From Clostridium mobile (GTDB taxonomy: Bacteria; Bacillota; Clostridia; Clostridiales; Clostridiaceae): a stretch of 64,000 nucleotides of DNA. The notes under the pieces were generated by a model. The model saw nothing but the letters and a program-made list of their open reading frames with translations, did not search any database and was not told the origin of the DNA. Position numbers and translations under genes: made by a program. The stretch spans positions 1 through 64,000 of the forward strand of contig NZ_JAHLQF010000004.1 in NCBI RefSeq assembly GCF_018918285.1, given 5' to 3'. Position 1 is the stretch's first letter. Every line of letters begins with the position of its first letter. Shown here piece by piece: positions 45,505 through 54,246 of this stretch.

Positions 45505-46440
45505 GTGAGCTTATCTATTGATACTCCTATTTATATAAATAAAAATTTAATAGTAGATTTACATTCCATATTAGTAAATGGATTTATAGAAAGTAGGGCA
45601 GTAAGATTCTTAGAGGACAGAGCTAATTTATTAAAACTACAAAAAGGATGGAAAACCAGTGAAGGTAGTGGAAAGAAAAAATCTAAAAATAATAATAAAG
45701 AAAAAAATGTATCAAAGGATTCATCCTTAAACTGTTCCGAAGATTTTTCAGCAATTCTTGATACTAGAGATGCCACTAAGAACGAAATAAGCATCAAACA
45801 AATATTTACTACATTTCAAATATTTTTTGACCTAAGAAATATTATGTTAGAGAAAAGCATGTTAAAATCCATAGGAAACAATAGCATAATGGACTATAAC
45901 ACTTACCCTGGGGAATTTATAGAATTTGAAGGACATATTTCTCCCACATCTCCATTATCTCAAATAAATACTATGATAGATATCTTTGAATGCTATGACT
46001 GCAAAAATTTAGATAAATTATTAAAAAATAACGATGCTGATGAACCTTTAAACAATTACTCCGTTATGTTAAAACAAATGAAAAACTTATCTGCGTCTTT
46101 AAATAGAAATAATACAGTAAATATGATAATGGATTGCAATTCTTTTACCTCCGTATTGAATGTAAATGTAAATAATTTTTCAGATAAAAACGCCTATATG
46201 TATGATACCGTTCATTGTCCCTGCAAGGTTTTATGCAAGGTTATTAAAGTTGTAGATGAAAATGATTATATAGATTTATTATGTAAAACTTGCATGAGTG
46301 ATTACTATACAGAGCTTTTTAATCAATCACAGCCATATTTAGACTTATTAACTAAAAATAATATCATATTGCCCAAAGAGTTTACTACTAAAATACAAGG
46401 CCCTGCCATTCAAGTCATCCCCCTTGCTATGTATGTGTAG
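45505..46440 (+). CDS. Conserved protein of unknown function (possibly DUF6414-like)
   Basis: A 311-residue cytoplasmic protein. The start (TPIYINKNLIVDLHSILVNG) vaguely recalls DUF6414 proteins, but I am not confident. A Lys/Asn/Glu-rich low-complexity linker occupies about 52-72. The C-terminal third has four cysteines (CPCKVLCK, LCKTC) that could bind a metal or cluster. GTG start behind TTGGAGG. It stands alone and is followed by the composite hairpin-repeat region. Confidence 0.5.
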   Translation: MSLSIDTPIYINKNLIVDLHSILVNGFIESRAVRFLEDRANLLKLQKGWKTSEGSGKKKSKNNNKEKNVSKDSSLNCSEDFSAILDTRDATKNEISIKQIFTTFQIFFDLRNIMLEKSMLKSIGNNSIMDYNTYPGEFIEFEGHISPTSPLSQINTMIDIFECYDCKNLDKLLKNNDADEPLNNYSVMLKQMKNLSASLNRNNTVNMIMDCNSFTSVLNVNVNNFSDKNAYMYDTVHCPCKVLCKVIKVVDENDYIDLLCKTCMSDYYTELFNQSQPYLDLLTKNNIILPKEFTTKIQGPAIQVIPLAMYV

Positions 46441-46458
46441 CAGTAAACACTTATTTAT

Positions 46459-46530
46459 TGTACGCAACTTAAAAATGCTACGTAATGTGCCCTATGCATT
46501 TGAGCAAAATTTAGAAATTCTTAATTTAGT
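46459..46530. repeat. Repeat block C, copy 1
   Basis: Shares AAAAATGCTA, TGCATTTGAGCAAAAT and ATTCTTAATTTA with copies at 49977-50042 and 57119-57191. Confidence 0.8.
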
Positions 46531-46541
46531 TTCACAAATAT

Positions 46542-46607
46542 AGAGCTAAGTACGTAGTGAAGCCGCTCCGGAAAAAGTCGCTATTTCACTGCATACTCAG
46601 CTCTTTT
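46542..46607. repeat. Hairpin repeat, type A, copy 1
   Basis: Begins AGAGCTAAG and ends with CAGCTCTTTT; about 20-bp imperfect stem with the internal loop CGCTCCGGAAAAAGTCGCTA. T tract on the right. Confidence 0.85.
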
Positions 46608-46697
46608 AGATTTTCCGAAGATACTTGCTAAATTTAGTTATATAAGATTATTTTACAATTATAAATTTTCACAAGTATATTTATATATCAAAAATAA

Positions 46698-46760
46698 GAA
46701 CTGAGATACATAATGACGTCACTTCACAAAAGGCGTTCCTTCCATTATATACCTCAGTTC
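46698..46760. repeat. Hairpin repeat, type B, copy 1
   Basis: Begins GAACTGAGATACATAATG and ends with CATTATATACCTCAGTTC. The stem has two A-C mismatches at fixed positions. The loop keeps a diverged form of the type A loop (CACTTC...AAAAGGCG). Confidence 0.85.
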
Positions 46761-46828
46761 CTTTATATTTTACAGATATATTTTCACAGTCGTAAATTTC
46801 TACAGAGATAGTTTGTTGTATCAAATAG

Positions 46829-46894
46829 AGAGCTAAGCACGTAGTAAAGTTCCTTTGAAAAAAGTTGCTTTTCCGCTACATACCTAGCTCTTTT
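46829..46894. repeat. Hairpin repeat, type A, copy 2
   Basis: Begins AGAGCTAAGCACGTAGTAAA and ends with TACCTAGCTCTTTT; the most diverged type A stem. It lies about 20 bases after the minus-strand PIG-L stop, so may act as its terminator. Confidence 0.8.
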
Positions 46895-46912
46895 GTTTTT
46901 TATATTGATATT

Positions 46913-49432
46913 TTACTTATGAAGAAGATTTATTAAAACTCTATAGGCGCCAGGTACTAAATTAGGAATTTGACGATACCAAGCAAGGGATGAATAAGTG
47001 TAGGTTCCCTTTCCATATTGAGTTGTTAAAAGTGTGCTAGTAAATTCACTTTCTCCAGGATCACCAGTTGAAATAAGCTCTACATATTTACTATCCCATT
47101 TAGATGGATTATAAGCAGCTCTATCCTGAATCCAATTCTCCCAATCCTTTTCTGTTATTTTATTAGGAGAATTGAAAAATTTATGCTCAGGCTTTAACAT
47201 TGTAACCTTTGAGTTTTCATCTACCACACGCCAATTCATAACAGGTGTTCCTATGGTCAATGAGTAGGGCGCTAACTCTGGCTTCCAATTATCTTCAGCT
47301 TTATTATATTGTACTACTAAATTTCCACCATTTTTAACATATTCTAAAAGTCTATTGTTGCTCTTTACAAGGTCAGGTCGTGCAAGATAGGCTCTAATTC
47401 CTACTACAATAGTATCAAAATTAGATAGGTTACCTGCTTCTAAATCTTCCTTAGTTAGATTTGTTACATTCAAACCAACACGGCGAAGGAATTCGTCAGT
47501 TTCATCAAAACCACTAGATATATATCCTACCTTTAAATTTTTATCAAATTTAACATCAAAGGCCTGAACCTTCACTTGAGATGGCTGAACAAAATAGGTG
47601 CGACCTATATGTGGATATTCAATAACTTGGATTGATTCTTCACTTACTACGGAACCTCTTAGTGCCTTAGCTTTAATTTCATGTGTTCCATTCTCTACTT
47701 TAGTAGGAGGCTTTACAGTAAAATCTGCAGATTGAATTTCACCTTTTTTACTAAATTCAACTACTGTGGATTTAGGTTCTACTGACCAACCCTTAGGCAC
47801 ATCAAGATATACTGTAGCTTTATTAGAGGAAGAAGTATAATTAGTTAAAGTCACGGTAACAGGAATAGGCTTCTCAGGTTCTAGAGTATTTAATATAGTT
47901 GCTGATGGATTAGGAGATACTGAGAACTCTGGCAATACTGCAAAAAGCTCTTTAGAACTAACATTTAAAATAGATTTTGAACCGAAGCTTTCATATTCTA
48001 CAGTAGCTTTCATAATATTTTCTTCATAGGGGTGAAAAGTTTTTGCATTATTAGATACGGTTACATCAAATTCAAATATAGCTGTTTCACCATTCTTTAA
48101 AGTATTTTTTATAGGAGATTTCCCATTGGCCTTCCAGCCAGTTGGTAAATTTAACTTTGCCCCTAAATTTTTAATATCCAGATTTCCACCGTTGTACACC
48201 TTCACAGTAGTCTTTATAGTCTGTCCTCTAGTTACTTCGGAAGTTTCTGGAATAACTCTTATCACTATAGAATTACTAACGCTACTAGCATTATAAAGTT
48301 GGTCAACTTTCTTATTTAATCGGTGTAAAAGATCCCCTTTTAATTCTTTATTTAAAGAAGACTCATTAACTTTTTTTATTGTAGATTCTACATCTACTAT
48401 CATCTTGTGTATATTTTTATTAACCGCTTCAAAGCTAGGGAAGGACTTTTCTATATCTTCAACATCTCTTTGAAGTTTCAAAAGAGCTTCTACCACGCCT
48501 TTAGAATTCTTATCTTTTTTTATTTCTTCTGCTAAATCTTTAAATGTAAAGGCCATGCCATCAAAAAAATTCTCCTTTCCTTTTACCTCAGGCTTTAATA
48601 ATGTGTAATAGCGATAAGATGGACCTTCCTCATAATCTCTTCCCATGCCCTGACATTTATGCATATATCGTGATTCCTCTCCTAATTGAACATAGGATGA
48701 AGCGTAGACTTTATCATAAGTCCCAACAGGTACAGCTGTAGTGTGTTTGTCCTTGCTTCCAGGTTCATATAACTTCTTTGCCTTCCAAGGCATTAAACCT
48801 TCTTTTAGATGTTCCGGATATTTGGTAGGATCTTGTGCCAATTCATAAGCCTTCTTAGTCAAAATATTTATAGCTTGGTGATGTCCATGGGTACTTTTTA
48901 CATTTTCAAATGCAGGGAAAATTACATCTGGACGATGTGTTCTTATGCTCCTTACAAGACGCTCTAAAACCACATCTTCTCCCCATTTTTTTAAAGTTTC
49001 CTCCCAAGTTTTAGAGAAACCAAAATCCTTTAAGGGTTCATCAATATCTTTACGAAGAATCTCTAAATCTACATCTAATATTTTAGCCGCCTCTTCATAC
49101 TCTCTAGTTCTTAAAACACTTAGGGCATCCTCTAGTTCTGAACCAATCTCATTTTGTCCCCCTTGCCCTCGAGTTACACTTACTATAGAGGTATCTACCC
49201 CTAAACCAAGAGAAGTATAAGCTAAAAGAGCACTGTGTTCATCATCAGGATGAGCACAAACATTCATAACACTTGTCACTGTAGTTAGAGGTTTTATAGC
49301 CTTCCAAAGTTCTACAACCCCACGCTCTGCTCTAACCTGTTCCGCTCCAACTTTGTTAGGAACAACAATTGCTCCCGCAATAAAAATTAGTGTAATTATA
49401 GAAGCTAAACGTTTAGTAAAAGATTTTGACAT
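46913..49432 (-). CDS. Secreted PIG-L-family deacetylase with NEW3-type and Rossmann-like C-terminal domains
   Basis: An 839-residue exported protein: signal peptide (about 1-29), PIG-L/LmbE deacetylase domain (about 45-300) with the zinc motif AHPDDE (about 60-65) and TRGQGGQNE, a helical segment (about 300-400), NEW3-like Ig domains (about 400-615) and a C-terminal glutamine-amidotransferase-like domain (about 630-839; VGYISSGFDETDEFLRRVG). PIG-L enzymes remove N-acetyl groups from GlcNAc conjugates. The extracellular location suggests action on host or wall glycans. ATG behind GGAGGG. Copies of the hairpin composite unit lie on both sides. Confidence 0.85.
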   Translation of the reverse strand: MSKSFTKRLASIITLIFIAGAIVVPNKVGAEQVRAERGVVELWKAIKPLTTVTSVMNVCAHPDDEHSALLAYTSLGLGVDTSIVSVTRGQGGQNEIGSELEDALSVLRTREYEEAAKILDVDLEILRKDIDEPLKDFGFSKTWEETLKKWGEDVVLERLVRSIRTHRPDVIFPAFENVKSTHGHHQAINILTKKAYELAQDPTKYPEHLKEGLMPWKAKKLYEPGSKDKHTTAVPVGTYDKVYASSYVQLGEESRYMHKCQGMGRDYEEGPSYRYYTLLKPEVKGKENFFDGMAFTFKDLAEEIKKDKNSKGVVEALLKLQRDVEDIEKSFPSFEAVNKNIHKMIVDVESTIKKVNESSLNKELKGDLLHRLNKKVDQLYNASSVSNSIVIRVIPETSEVTRGQTIKTTVKVYNGGNLDIKNLGAKLNLPTGWKANGKSPIKNTLKNGETAIFEFDVTVSNNAKTFHPYEENIMKATVEYESFGSKSILNVSSKELFAVLPEFSVSPNPSATILNTLEPEKPIPVTVTLTNYTSSSNKATVYLDVPKGWSVEPKSTVVEFSKKGEIQSADFTVKPPTKVENGTHEIKAKALRGSVVSEESIQVIEYPHIGRTYFVQPSQVKVQAFDVKFDKNLKVGYISSGFDETDEFLRRVGLNVTNLTKEDLEAGNLSNFDTIVVGIRAYLARPDLVKSNNRLLEYVKNGGNLVVQYNKAEDNWKPELAPYSLTIGTPVMNWRVVDENSKVTMLKPEHKFFNSPNKITEKDWENWIQDRAAYNPSKWDSKYVELISTGDPGESEFTSTLLTTQYGKGTYTYSSLAWYRQIPNLVPGAYRVLINLLHK

Positions 49433-49466
49433 AACATACCCTCCTTTTTTAAAATATAATAAATGT

Positions 49467-49491
49467 AATTAGTTAATCGTATTAACTAATT
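49467..49491. promoter_or_regulatory. Inverted repeat upstream of the PIG-L gene
   Basis: AATTAGTTAA and TTAACTAATT, perfect 10-bp arms with a 5-base spacer, 35 bases upstream of the ATG. It could be an operator for an unidentified repressor, or an mRNA leader hairpin. Confidence 0.5.
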
Positions 49492-49680
49492 CTTTACTAC
49501 TACTTTATATTATTCCACATATTCCAAATGATTCCTCTATATAAACAGAATTTTCAAAAAACTTTTTTTTTAACAATCTCTGAGATTTTATGTTGTACAA
49601 ATCCCATGTATTATTTGATATTTGTAGCAACTTACTGTAAAAATAATAGTTTTTAAAAGATAGTTTAGGTTGTAAAATAG

Positions 49681-49746
49681 AGAGCTAAGTATGTAGTGAA
49701 ACCTCTCCAGAAAAAATTGGTATTTCACTACATACTTAGCTCTTTT
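49681..49746. repeat. Hairpin repeat, type A, copy 3 (perfect stem)
   Basis: A 21-bp perfect stem: AGAGCTAAGTATGTAGTGAA plus one base pairs with its inverse ending AGCTCT, then TTTT. The best preserved type A copy. Confidence 0.88.
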
Positions 49747-49835
49747 AGGTTTTACGAAGATATTTTCTAAATTAAGTTATATAAGATTAGTTGCAATTGT
49801 AAATTTTTACAAATATATTTATATATCAGAAAGAG

Positions 49836-49900
49836 GAACTGAGATACATAGTGACGTCGCTTCAAAAAAGGCGCTCCTCCCACTATATACCTCAGTCTTT
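49836..49900. repeat. Hairpin repeat, type B, copy 2
   Basis: Begins GGAACTGAGATACATAGTG and ends with CACTATATACCTCAGTCTTT. Relative to copy B1 the stem pair ATAATG/CATTAT is changed to ATAGTG/CACTAT on both sides. Confidence 0.85.
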
Positions 49901-49976
49901 CTATGTTTTACAGATATATTTTAAAATTTATATTATGACAGTTTAATTTGCTAAATATTAACTTTTATAATTTCAT

Positions 49977-50042
49977 TGCACAAAACTTTAAAAATGCTAT
50001 GTGATGAGCTTTGCACATTTGAGCAAAATCTAGTAATTATTT
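49977..50042. repeat. Repeat block C, copy 2
   Basis: Similar to block C copies 1 and 3; the region before it (from about 49911) is also shared with 57049-57118. It overlaps the last codon of the DUF4358 gene. Confidence 0.75.
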
Positions 50043-50507
50043 AAAATATCCATCGAAAATACTTTCTATTTTTTCACTATCCTCTGAAATAATAAATAAT
50101 ATATATTTACCGTTGTTTTTTAATGTATAGTTTTTTGCGTTTTCATATTGATCTGGTAAGTATGTTTCAAAAGTTTTCTGTACATCCCCTGCACGCTTCT
50201 TTATTCCTTCAATTACTTCATCAACATTCTTTTCATCTTTTACTTTAATTATCCCTAATTCATCTGCTTTTACATTCATTAATGGGATTTCAACAACAAA
50301 CTCTTCTATAATATCAGGGTTAACGTAGTATTTTTCTTTTACTTCTTCCTCTTTTAACTCTACCATAGGTGAACTTTCTACCTCATTTTTAATTTTTTCT
50401 GCTATTTCTCTAACTGACACATTTACTTCTTTAGTAGCTTTGCCACATCCAAATAGTGAAAATAAGCTCACAATGACAAGTAAAAACATAAGTATTTTTT
50501 TATTCAT
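50037..50507 (-). CDS. DUF4358-family lipoprotein
   Basis: A 156-residue lipoprotein: lipobox LFGCGKAT (Cys about 20) after MNKKILMFLLVIVSLFSLF, then a DUF4358-like domain (EIAEKIKNEVESSPMVELKEE...). The function of DUF4358 is unknown. I use ATG at 50507, preceded by GGAGGAG; an upstream in-frame start has no signal sequence. Its 3' end merges with block C of the noncoding repeat, which could mean the repeat inserted at the gene end and changed the last residues. Confidence 0.75.
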   Translation of the reverse strand: MNKKILMFLLVIVSLFSLFGCGKATKEVNVSVREIAEKIKNEVESSPMVELKEEEVKEKYYVNPDIIEEFVVEIPLMNVKADELGIIKVKDEKNVDEVIEGIKKRAGDVQKTFETYLPDQYENAKNYTLKNNGKYILFIISEDSEKIESIFDGYFK

Positions 50508-50853
50508 GCTATCTCCTCCTCTTGTAATTAAATATTTAGCTTGTCTCAATATTTAATACGCAAAGAAAATATAAACAGATATATGATTAGAAATTATTTT
50601 CTTGCCAATTTCATCCTATAATTATCATCCGAAATACTCCTGCTACAGTGTATAAAAGTCATTCACATCATAGTAATTACTATGAATTCTAAAATTTTAA
50701 ATAAATATTATAAATGCAAATTATAAAATAAAAAACTAAGCTACCCATATTGGAAAGCTTAGTTTTAATTATTAAGATTCTTATTTTATTAATTATTTTC
50801 CGTTCACTAATTTTATATTTATAATAGTATAATGTAAAATTCTATAATGAAAT
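50508..50853. other. Intergenic region between MATE and DUF4358 genes
   Basis: About 346 AT-rich bases. It holds the MATE terminator (50732-50766) and the promoter region of the DUF4358 gene, including the short palindrome TAGTAATTACTA around 50671-50682. No gene seen. Confidence 0.6.
50732..50766 (-). terminator. Terminator of the MATE gene
   Basis: AAAACTAAGCT pairs with AGCTTAGTTTT, 11 bp perfect, 13-base loop, T-rich on the minus strand. Confidence 0.8.
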
Positions 50854-52248
50854 TTAAACTGTTGCAACTTTTTTAGGATTATCTAAAGTCTCTTCCTCAA
50901 GCATCTCTTTTTTTAAGCTCTTATTTAACCAAATAGACATTATAAGAGTTTCTATAAATGCCAGTCCATCGGCTGCCGTTTGACAGAATATTACTCCATT
51001 TAACCCCATAAACTTTGGTAAAACGTACATTAATGGAATATAAAATATTCCCTGTCTGGATATAGATAATATAAAAGCTCCCACTGCTTTACCTAAAGCT
51101 TGGAATAATACTGCATAGGTATTTATATATCCGAAAAGTGGGAATAATAAACTTGCTGATCTAAAGGCCTTTATTCCTATATCTATAACTTCCCTATCTC
51201 TTGTAAATACGAGCATACACTGTTCTCCAAAAGTTATAAATATAATAGATACAAATATGGCAGCAATGGTGCTCCATTTAATAGATATTTTTATGGCTTC
51301 TTTTAATCTAGTAAAATTTTTAGCTCCATAATTATATCCTGCAACAGGTTGGAATCCCTGTCCGATTCCAAACACTATATAAAATCCTATAGACATAACT
51401 CTAAATACTATACCCATGGCAGCTACTGCTGCATCTCCGTAAGGTTTTGCTCCTAAATTCATAAAACCTAAGGCAAAACTTGCCAATACTTGAGTTACAA
51501 AAATAGGAATACCTATCTTAAGTATTTCAAAAAACATATTAAAAGTTGGCTTTAAAAGCTTAATGCTTAATTTTATATAGCTTTTCTTAGAATAATAATA
51601 TCTTAAAAGAAAAATGAAGGATACTAACTGTGATATAACCGTAGCAACTGCGGCACCTTTTATACCCATATCAAATGTAAACATAAATATAGGATCTAGT
51701 ATTATGTTTATAATACCTCCTATACAAGTAGATATCATACTATATTTTGAATTTCCTTCTGCTCTAATAGTATTACTCATTATTGCTGTTCCAATAGTAA
51801 AAACTGATCCCAATACTATTGAATATCCATATTCTCTGGCATAGGGCATTATGGTTTCTGTTGCTCCATACATTAATAAAAATTGATCTAAAAATATTGT
51901 AGCTATTACAGTAAAAATTAAACTAAATATGCACCCAATTATTATAATAGATGTTAGAGTCTTATCAGCTTCCTCTTTTTTCTTTTCTCCCAACAATCTT
52001 GATAGATAAGAAGCACCTCCTGCACCAAACATAACCCCTATAGCTCCAATAAACATAAACAGTGGATATACTATAGATACGGCAGCAATAGCACTAGTAT
52101 TATTTAACATACCAACAAACATAGTATCAACTATGTTGTAAATAGCATTAATTAACATAGCTATTATTGCAGGTACTGATAATTTTAAAAGCACCTTGGA
52201 TATACTCTCTTTCTCCATCATTTCTGCTGTAGATATTCTGTTTTTCAT
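50854..52248 (-). CDS. MATE-family multidrug efflux transporter
   Basis: A 464-residue protein with twelve predicted transmembrane helices. MATE signatures include VDTMFVG near helix 1, the paired PAIIAMLINAIYNIVDT-type N-terminal pattern and NYGAKNF in the second half. It belongs to the NorM/MepA group that exports cationic drugs by Na+ or H+ antiport. The ribosome site is weak (AAAAAAGA). A sigma-A-like promoter is at 52395-52423, giving a leader of about 140 nt with a long-range pairing (AAAGCCTAG with CTAGGCTTT) and a possible very short leader frame, suggesting leader-based control. Confidence 0.9.
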   Translation of the reverse strand: MKNRISTAEMMEKESISKVLLKLSVPAIIAMLINAIYNIVDTMFVGMLNNTSAIAAVSIVYPLFMFIGAIGVMFGAGGASYLSRLLGEKKKEEADKTLTSIIIIGCIFSLIFTVIATIFLDQFLLMYGATETIMPYAREYGYSIVLGSVFTIGTAIMSNTIRAEGNSKYSMISTCIGGIINIILDPIFMFTFDMGIKGAAVATVISQLVSFIFLLRYYYSKKSYIKLSIKLLKPTFNMFFEILKIGIPIFVTQVLASFALGFMNLGAKPYGDAAVAAMGIVFRVMSIGFYIVFGIGQGFQPVAGYNYGAKNFTRLKEAIKISIKWSTIAAIFVSIIFITFGEQCMLVFTRDREVIDIGIKAFRSASLLFPLFGYINTYAVLFQALGKAVGAFILSISRQGIFYIPLMYVLPKFMGLNGVIFCQTAADGLAFIETLIMSIWLNKSLKKEMLEEETLDNPKKVATV

Positions 52249-52394
52249 ATTCTTTTTTGCCTAATGAAAGCCTAGAAAAGCTTAGACATGCCTCCCTTCA
52301 TAGTTTAAATCTTAATTTTTAATTTTATTATTATAGCGCTAGGCTTTGATTTTAGTTTTAGTTTTATAGGTTCTGAAATTAAGAACCACTTGAT

Positions 52395-52423
52395 AATATA
52401 CCACGTTCTTTTGTTCTTGACAA
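52395..52423 (-). promoter_or_regulatory. Putative promoter of the MATE gene
   Basis: TTGTCA (52423-52418), 17-bp spacer, TATATT (52400-52395) on the minus strand; leader of about 140 nt to the ATG. Confidence 0.6.
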
Positions 52424-52459
52424 ATACAATTTTACTATGCCTAGTTAAAATAAATATAC

Positions 52460-52489
52460 AAAGGCAAAGAGACTCACCCCTTTGCCTTT
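52460..52489 (-). terminator. Terminator of the Fur-box transporter operon
   Basis: AAAGGCAAAG pairs with CTTTGCCTTT, 10 bp perfect, loop of 10, 18 bases after the last stop of the operon. Confidence 0.85.
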
Positions 52490-52507
52490 ATACGTTAAAT
52501 TTATATT

Positions 52508-53473
52508 CTATTTTACAATTAAATCTTCAATATTAATCTCTTTTTCTTGTAGTCCATTCTTCAACATAAACTCTTGTGTTCTTTTAAGTTCTTCTATGTC
52601 TTTATCACTTATATTGCTATCAAAATCATACCAAGAATACATTTCTTTTGTTTCTTCAGGTGTTAGTCCAACTTCCTTAGCTGTTATCTCCATAGCTTCA
52701 TCAAGGTTATTATTTATATAGTCAATGGTATCTTCATGAACTTTTTTAAATCTATTAACTAATTCTTGGTTTTCCTTTAAAAACTTTTCACTTACAGCAG
52801 TTACTATAGTACCTTCTACTATTCCCTCTCCATTAGCTACAACTTTTCCTCCTGCCTTTATAGCATTTAGAGCTGCTGGTCCAGCTAAAAGTGCTACATC
52901 TACACTTTCATTATTAAGTGCAGCTAAAGCTTCTGGTATTCCCATATTTATAAATTCTATATCATCCTGTTTTAATCCGTCCTTTTCTAAGGTTCCAAGT
53001 AAAAGTTGGTGAAGCACTGTTCCTTTAGGTCCCGCTACCTTTTTTCCTAAAAGATCCTTAGAGCTCTTTATATCATCATTTTTTGTTATTATCATGAAAG
53101 CTTTAGGTGCTCTACTGTATACATTAATTATTTTTAAATCTACCCCATTAGATGCAGCTAAAATAGCAGAAGTTCCTCCAAGGGCATGTACAAATTGTAT
53201 TTCCCCAGCAGCAAGAGCTTGGGTTTGTTGAGGTCCTGAGGTTATTTCATGCCACTTTACCTCTATTTTGTCTTTTTCAAACTCTTTCTCAAAGCTTTCT
53301 TTATTCTTTTCAATTATTGATGGTACATTCAAAGGTGCCTTTACGTAAGTTATATTTATTGGTTTATTATTTTCCCCTTTAGCTTTGTTTTCTGTACTAG
53401 CACACCCAGCTAACACACTTCCCCCAATGGCAAGCGTTAGTAATAATGATAATATCTTTTTTCCTTTTATCAT
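52508..53473 (-). CDS. ABC transporter substrate-binding lipoprotein (SsuA/TauA/NMT1 type)
   Basis: A 321-residue lipoprotein: lipobox LAGCASTE (Cys about 24), then a periplasmic-binding fold of the SsuA/TauA/NMT1-THI5 type (PINITYVKAPLNVPSIIEKN, SGPQQTQALAAGEIQF, VAGPKGTVLHQLL). Relatives bind sulfonates, taurine, nitrate or thiamine precursors; the ligand cannot be read from sequence. It is the last gene of the operon, 28 bp after the ATPase gene. Iron-type regulation of the whole operon (Fur box at 55667) argues for an iron-linked substrate rather than plain sulfonate. Confidence 0.88.
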   Translation of the reverse strand: MIKGKKILSLLLTLAIGGSVLAGCASTENKAKGENNKPINITYVKAPLNVPSIIEKNKESFEKEFEKDKIEVKWHEITSGPQQTQALAAGEIQFVHALGGTSAILAASNGVDLKIINVYSRAPKAFMIITKNDDIKSSKDLLGKKVAGPKGTVLHQLLLGTLEKDGLKQDDIEFINMGIPEALAALNNESVDVALLAGPAALNAIKAGGKVVANGEGIVEGTIVTAVSEKFLKENQELVNRFKKVHEDTIDYINNNLDEAMEITAKEVGLTPEETKEMYSWYDFDSNISDKDIEELKRTQEFMLKNGLQEKEINIEDLIVK

Positions 53474-53501
53474 GTGTATCCCTCCAATTTATTTAAACTA
53501 A

Positions 53502-54227
53502 TTAATATTCATCCTTAGAAAGAGTTTCTAAAATATCTTCCTTAATATATATAAGATTATTTAAAGATAAATTTCTTGGGTAACTTTCCTCTATTCTATA
53601 ATCTTTTATTACCTTTCCTTTATCTAAAATTATAATTCTATGCCCTAGTAAAATTGCCTCATCTACATTATGAGTTACAAAAACTATCCCTTTTTTAGTT
53701 TCCTCATATAAATTTATAATTTCTCCTTGAAGATTAGACCTTGTGAAGTAATCCAGTGCTGCAAAAGGCTCGTCCATTAACATTATATCTGGCTCATAAG
53801 CAAGAGCACGGGCTATGGAAACTCTGTGAGCCATTCCCCCCGAAAGCTGACTAGGATAAGCCTCAGAAAACTTCTCTAACTTCATAAGCTTCAAAAATTT
53901 ATCTTCTATCTCATTATTCCCTTTCTTTAAATAGAAAGTTATATTTTCTCTTACTGTAAGCCAAGGCATAAGTCTGTTCTCTTGAAACACCATTCCTATT
54001 TTAGGTTTAACCTGAACCTCATCTCTATAAAATGATATATTCCCTAAAGTAGCCTCTTCTAATTTTGCTAATAATCTTAATAGAGTCGTTTTCCCACATC
54101 CACTTTTACCAAGTATTATAGTTATCATATTGCTTTCAATATTTAAATTTATACCCTCTAAAACCCTATGACTTTTCCCGTTTACTATGTAATCTTTACT
54201 TAAATCATTTACGCTATATCCTCTCAT
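53502..54227 (-). CDS. ABC transporter ATP-binding protein (SsuB/TauB type)
   Basis: A 241-residue ABC ATPase. Walker A GKSGCGKTT (about 37-45), Q-loop MVFQENRLMPW, signature LSGGMAHRVSIARAL, Walker B IMLMDEPFAALD and the switch His in VTHNVDEA are intact. It couples ATP hydrolysis to import through the adjacent permease. The ATG at 54227 has AGGGG at about 9-bp spacing and is preferred; an ATG two codons earlier is also possible. It lies 19 bp from the permease stop. Confidence 0.9.
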   Translation of the reverse strand: MRGYSVNDLSKDYIVNGKSHRVLEGINLNIESNMITIILGKSGCGKTTLLRLLAKLEEATLGNISFYRDEVQVKPKIGMVFQENRLMPWLTVRENITFYLKKGNNEIEDKFLKLMKLEKFSEAYPSQLSGGMAHRVSIARALAYEPDIMLMDEPFAALDYFTRSNLQGEIINLYEETKKGIVFVTHNVDEAILLGHRIIILDKGKVIKDYRIEESYPRNLSLNNLIYIKEDILETLSKDEY

Positions 54228-54246
54228 TATCATCTACCCCTATATT

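Larger units (their letters stand above)
46441..46912. other. Composite noncoding repeat unit I
   Basis: About 470 bases between convergent genes (unknown protein, PIG-L deacetylase). It consists of block C (46459-46530), hairpin A1 (46542-46607), a linker also found at 49.75-49.83 kb, hairpin B1 (46698-46760) and hairpin A2 (46829-46894). No coding frame with a ribosome site is visible. Confidence 0.8.
49433..50036. other. Intergenic region with composite noncoding repeat unit II
   Basis: About 600 bases. 49433-49660 is the PIG-L promoter region, including a 10-bp inverted repeat at 49467-49491. From about 49660 it carries unit II: hairpin A3 (49681-49746), linker, hairpin B2 (49836-49900), a further shared stretch and block C copy 2 (49977-50042), which runs into the stop codon of the DUF4358 lipoprotein gene. 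Confidence 0.75.
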
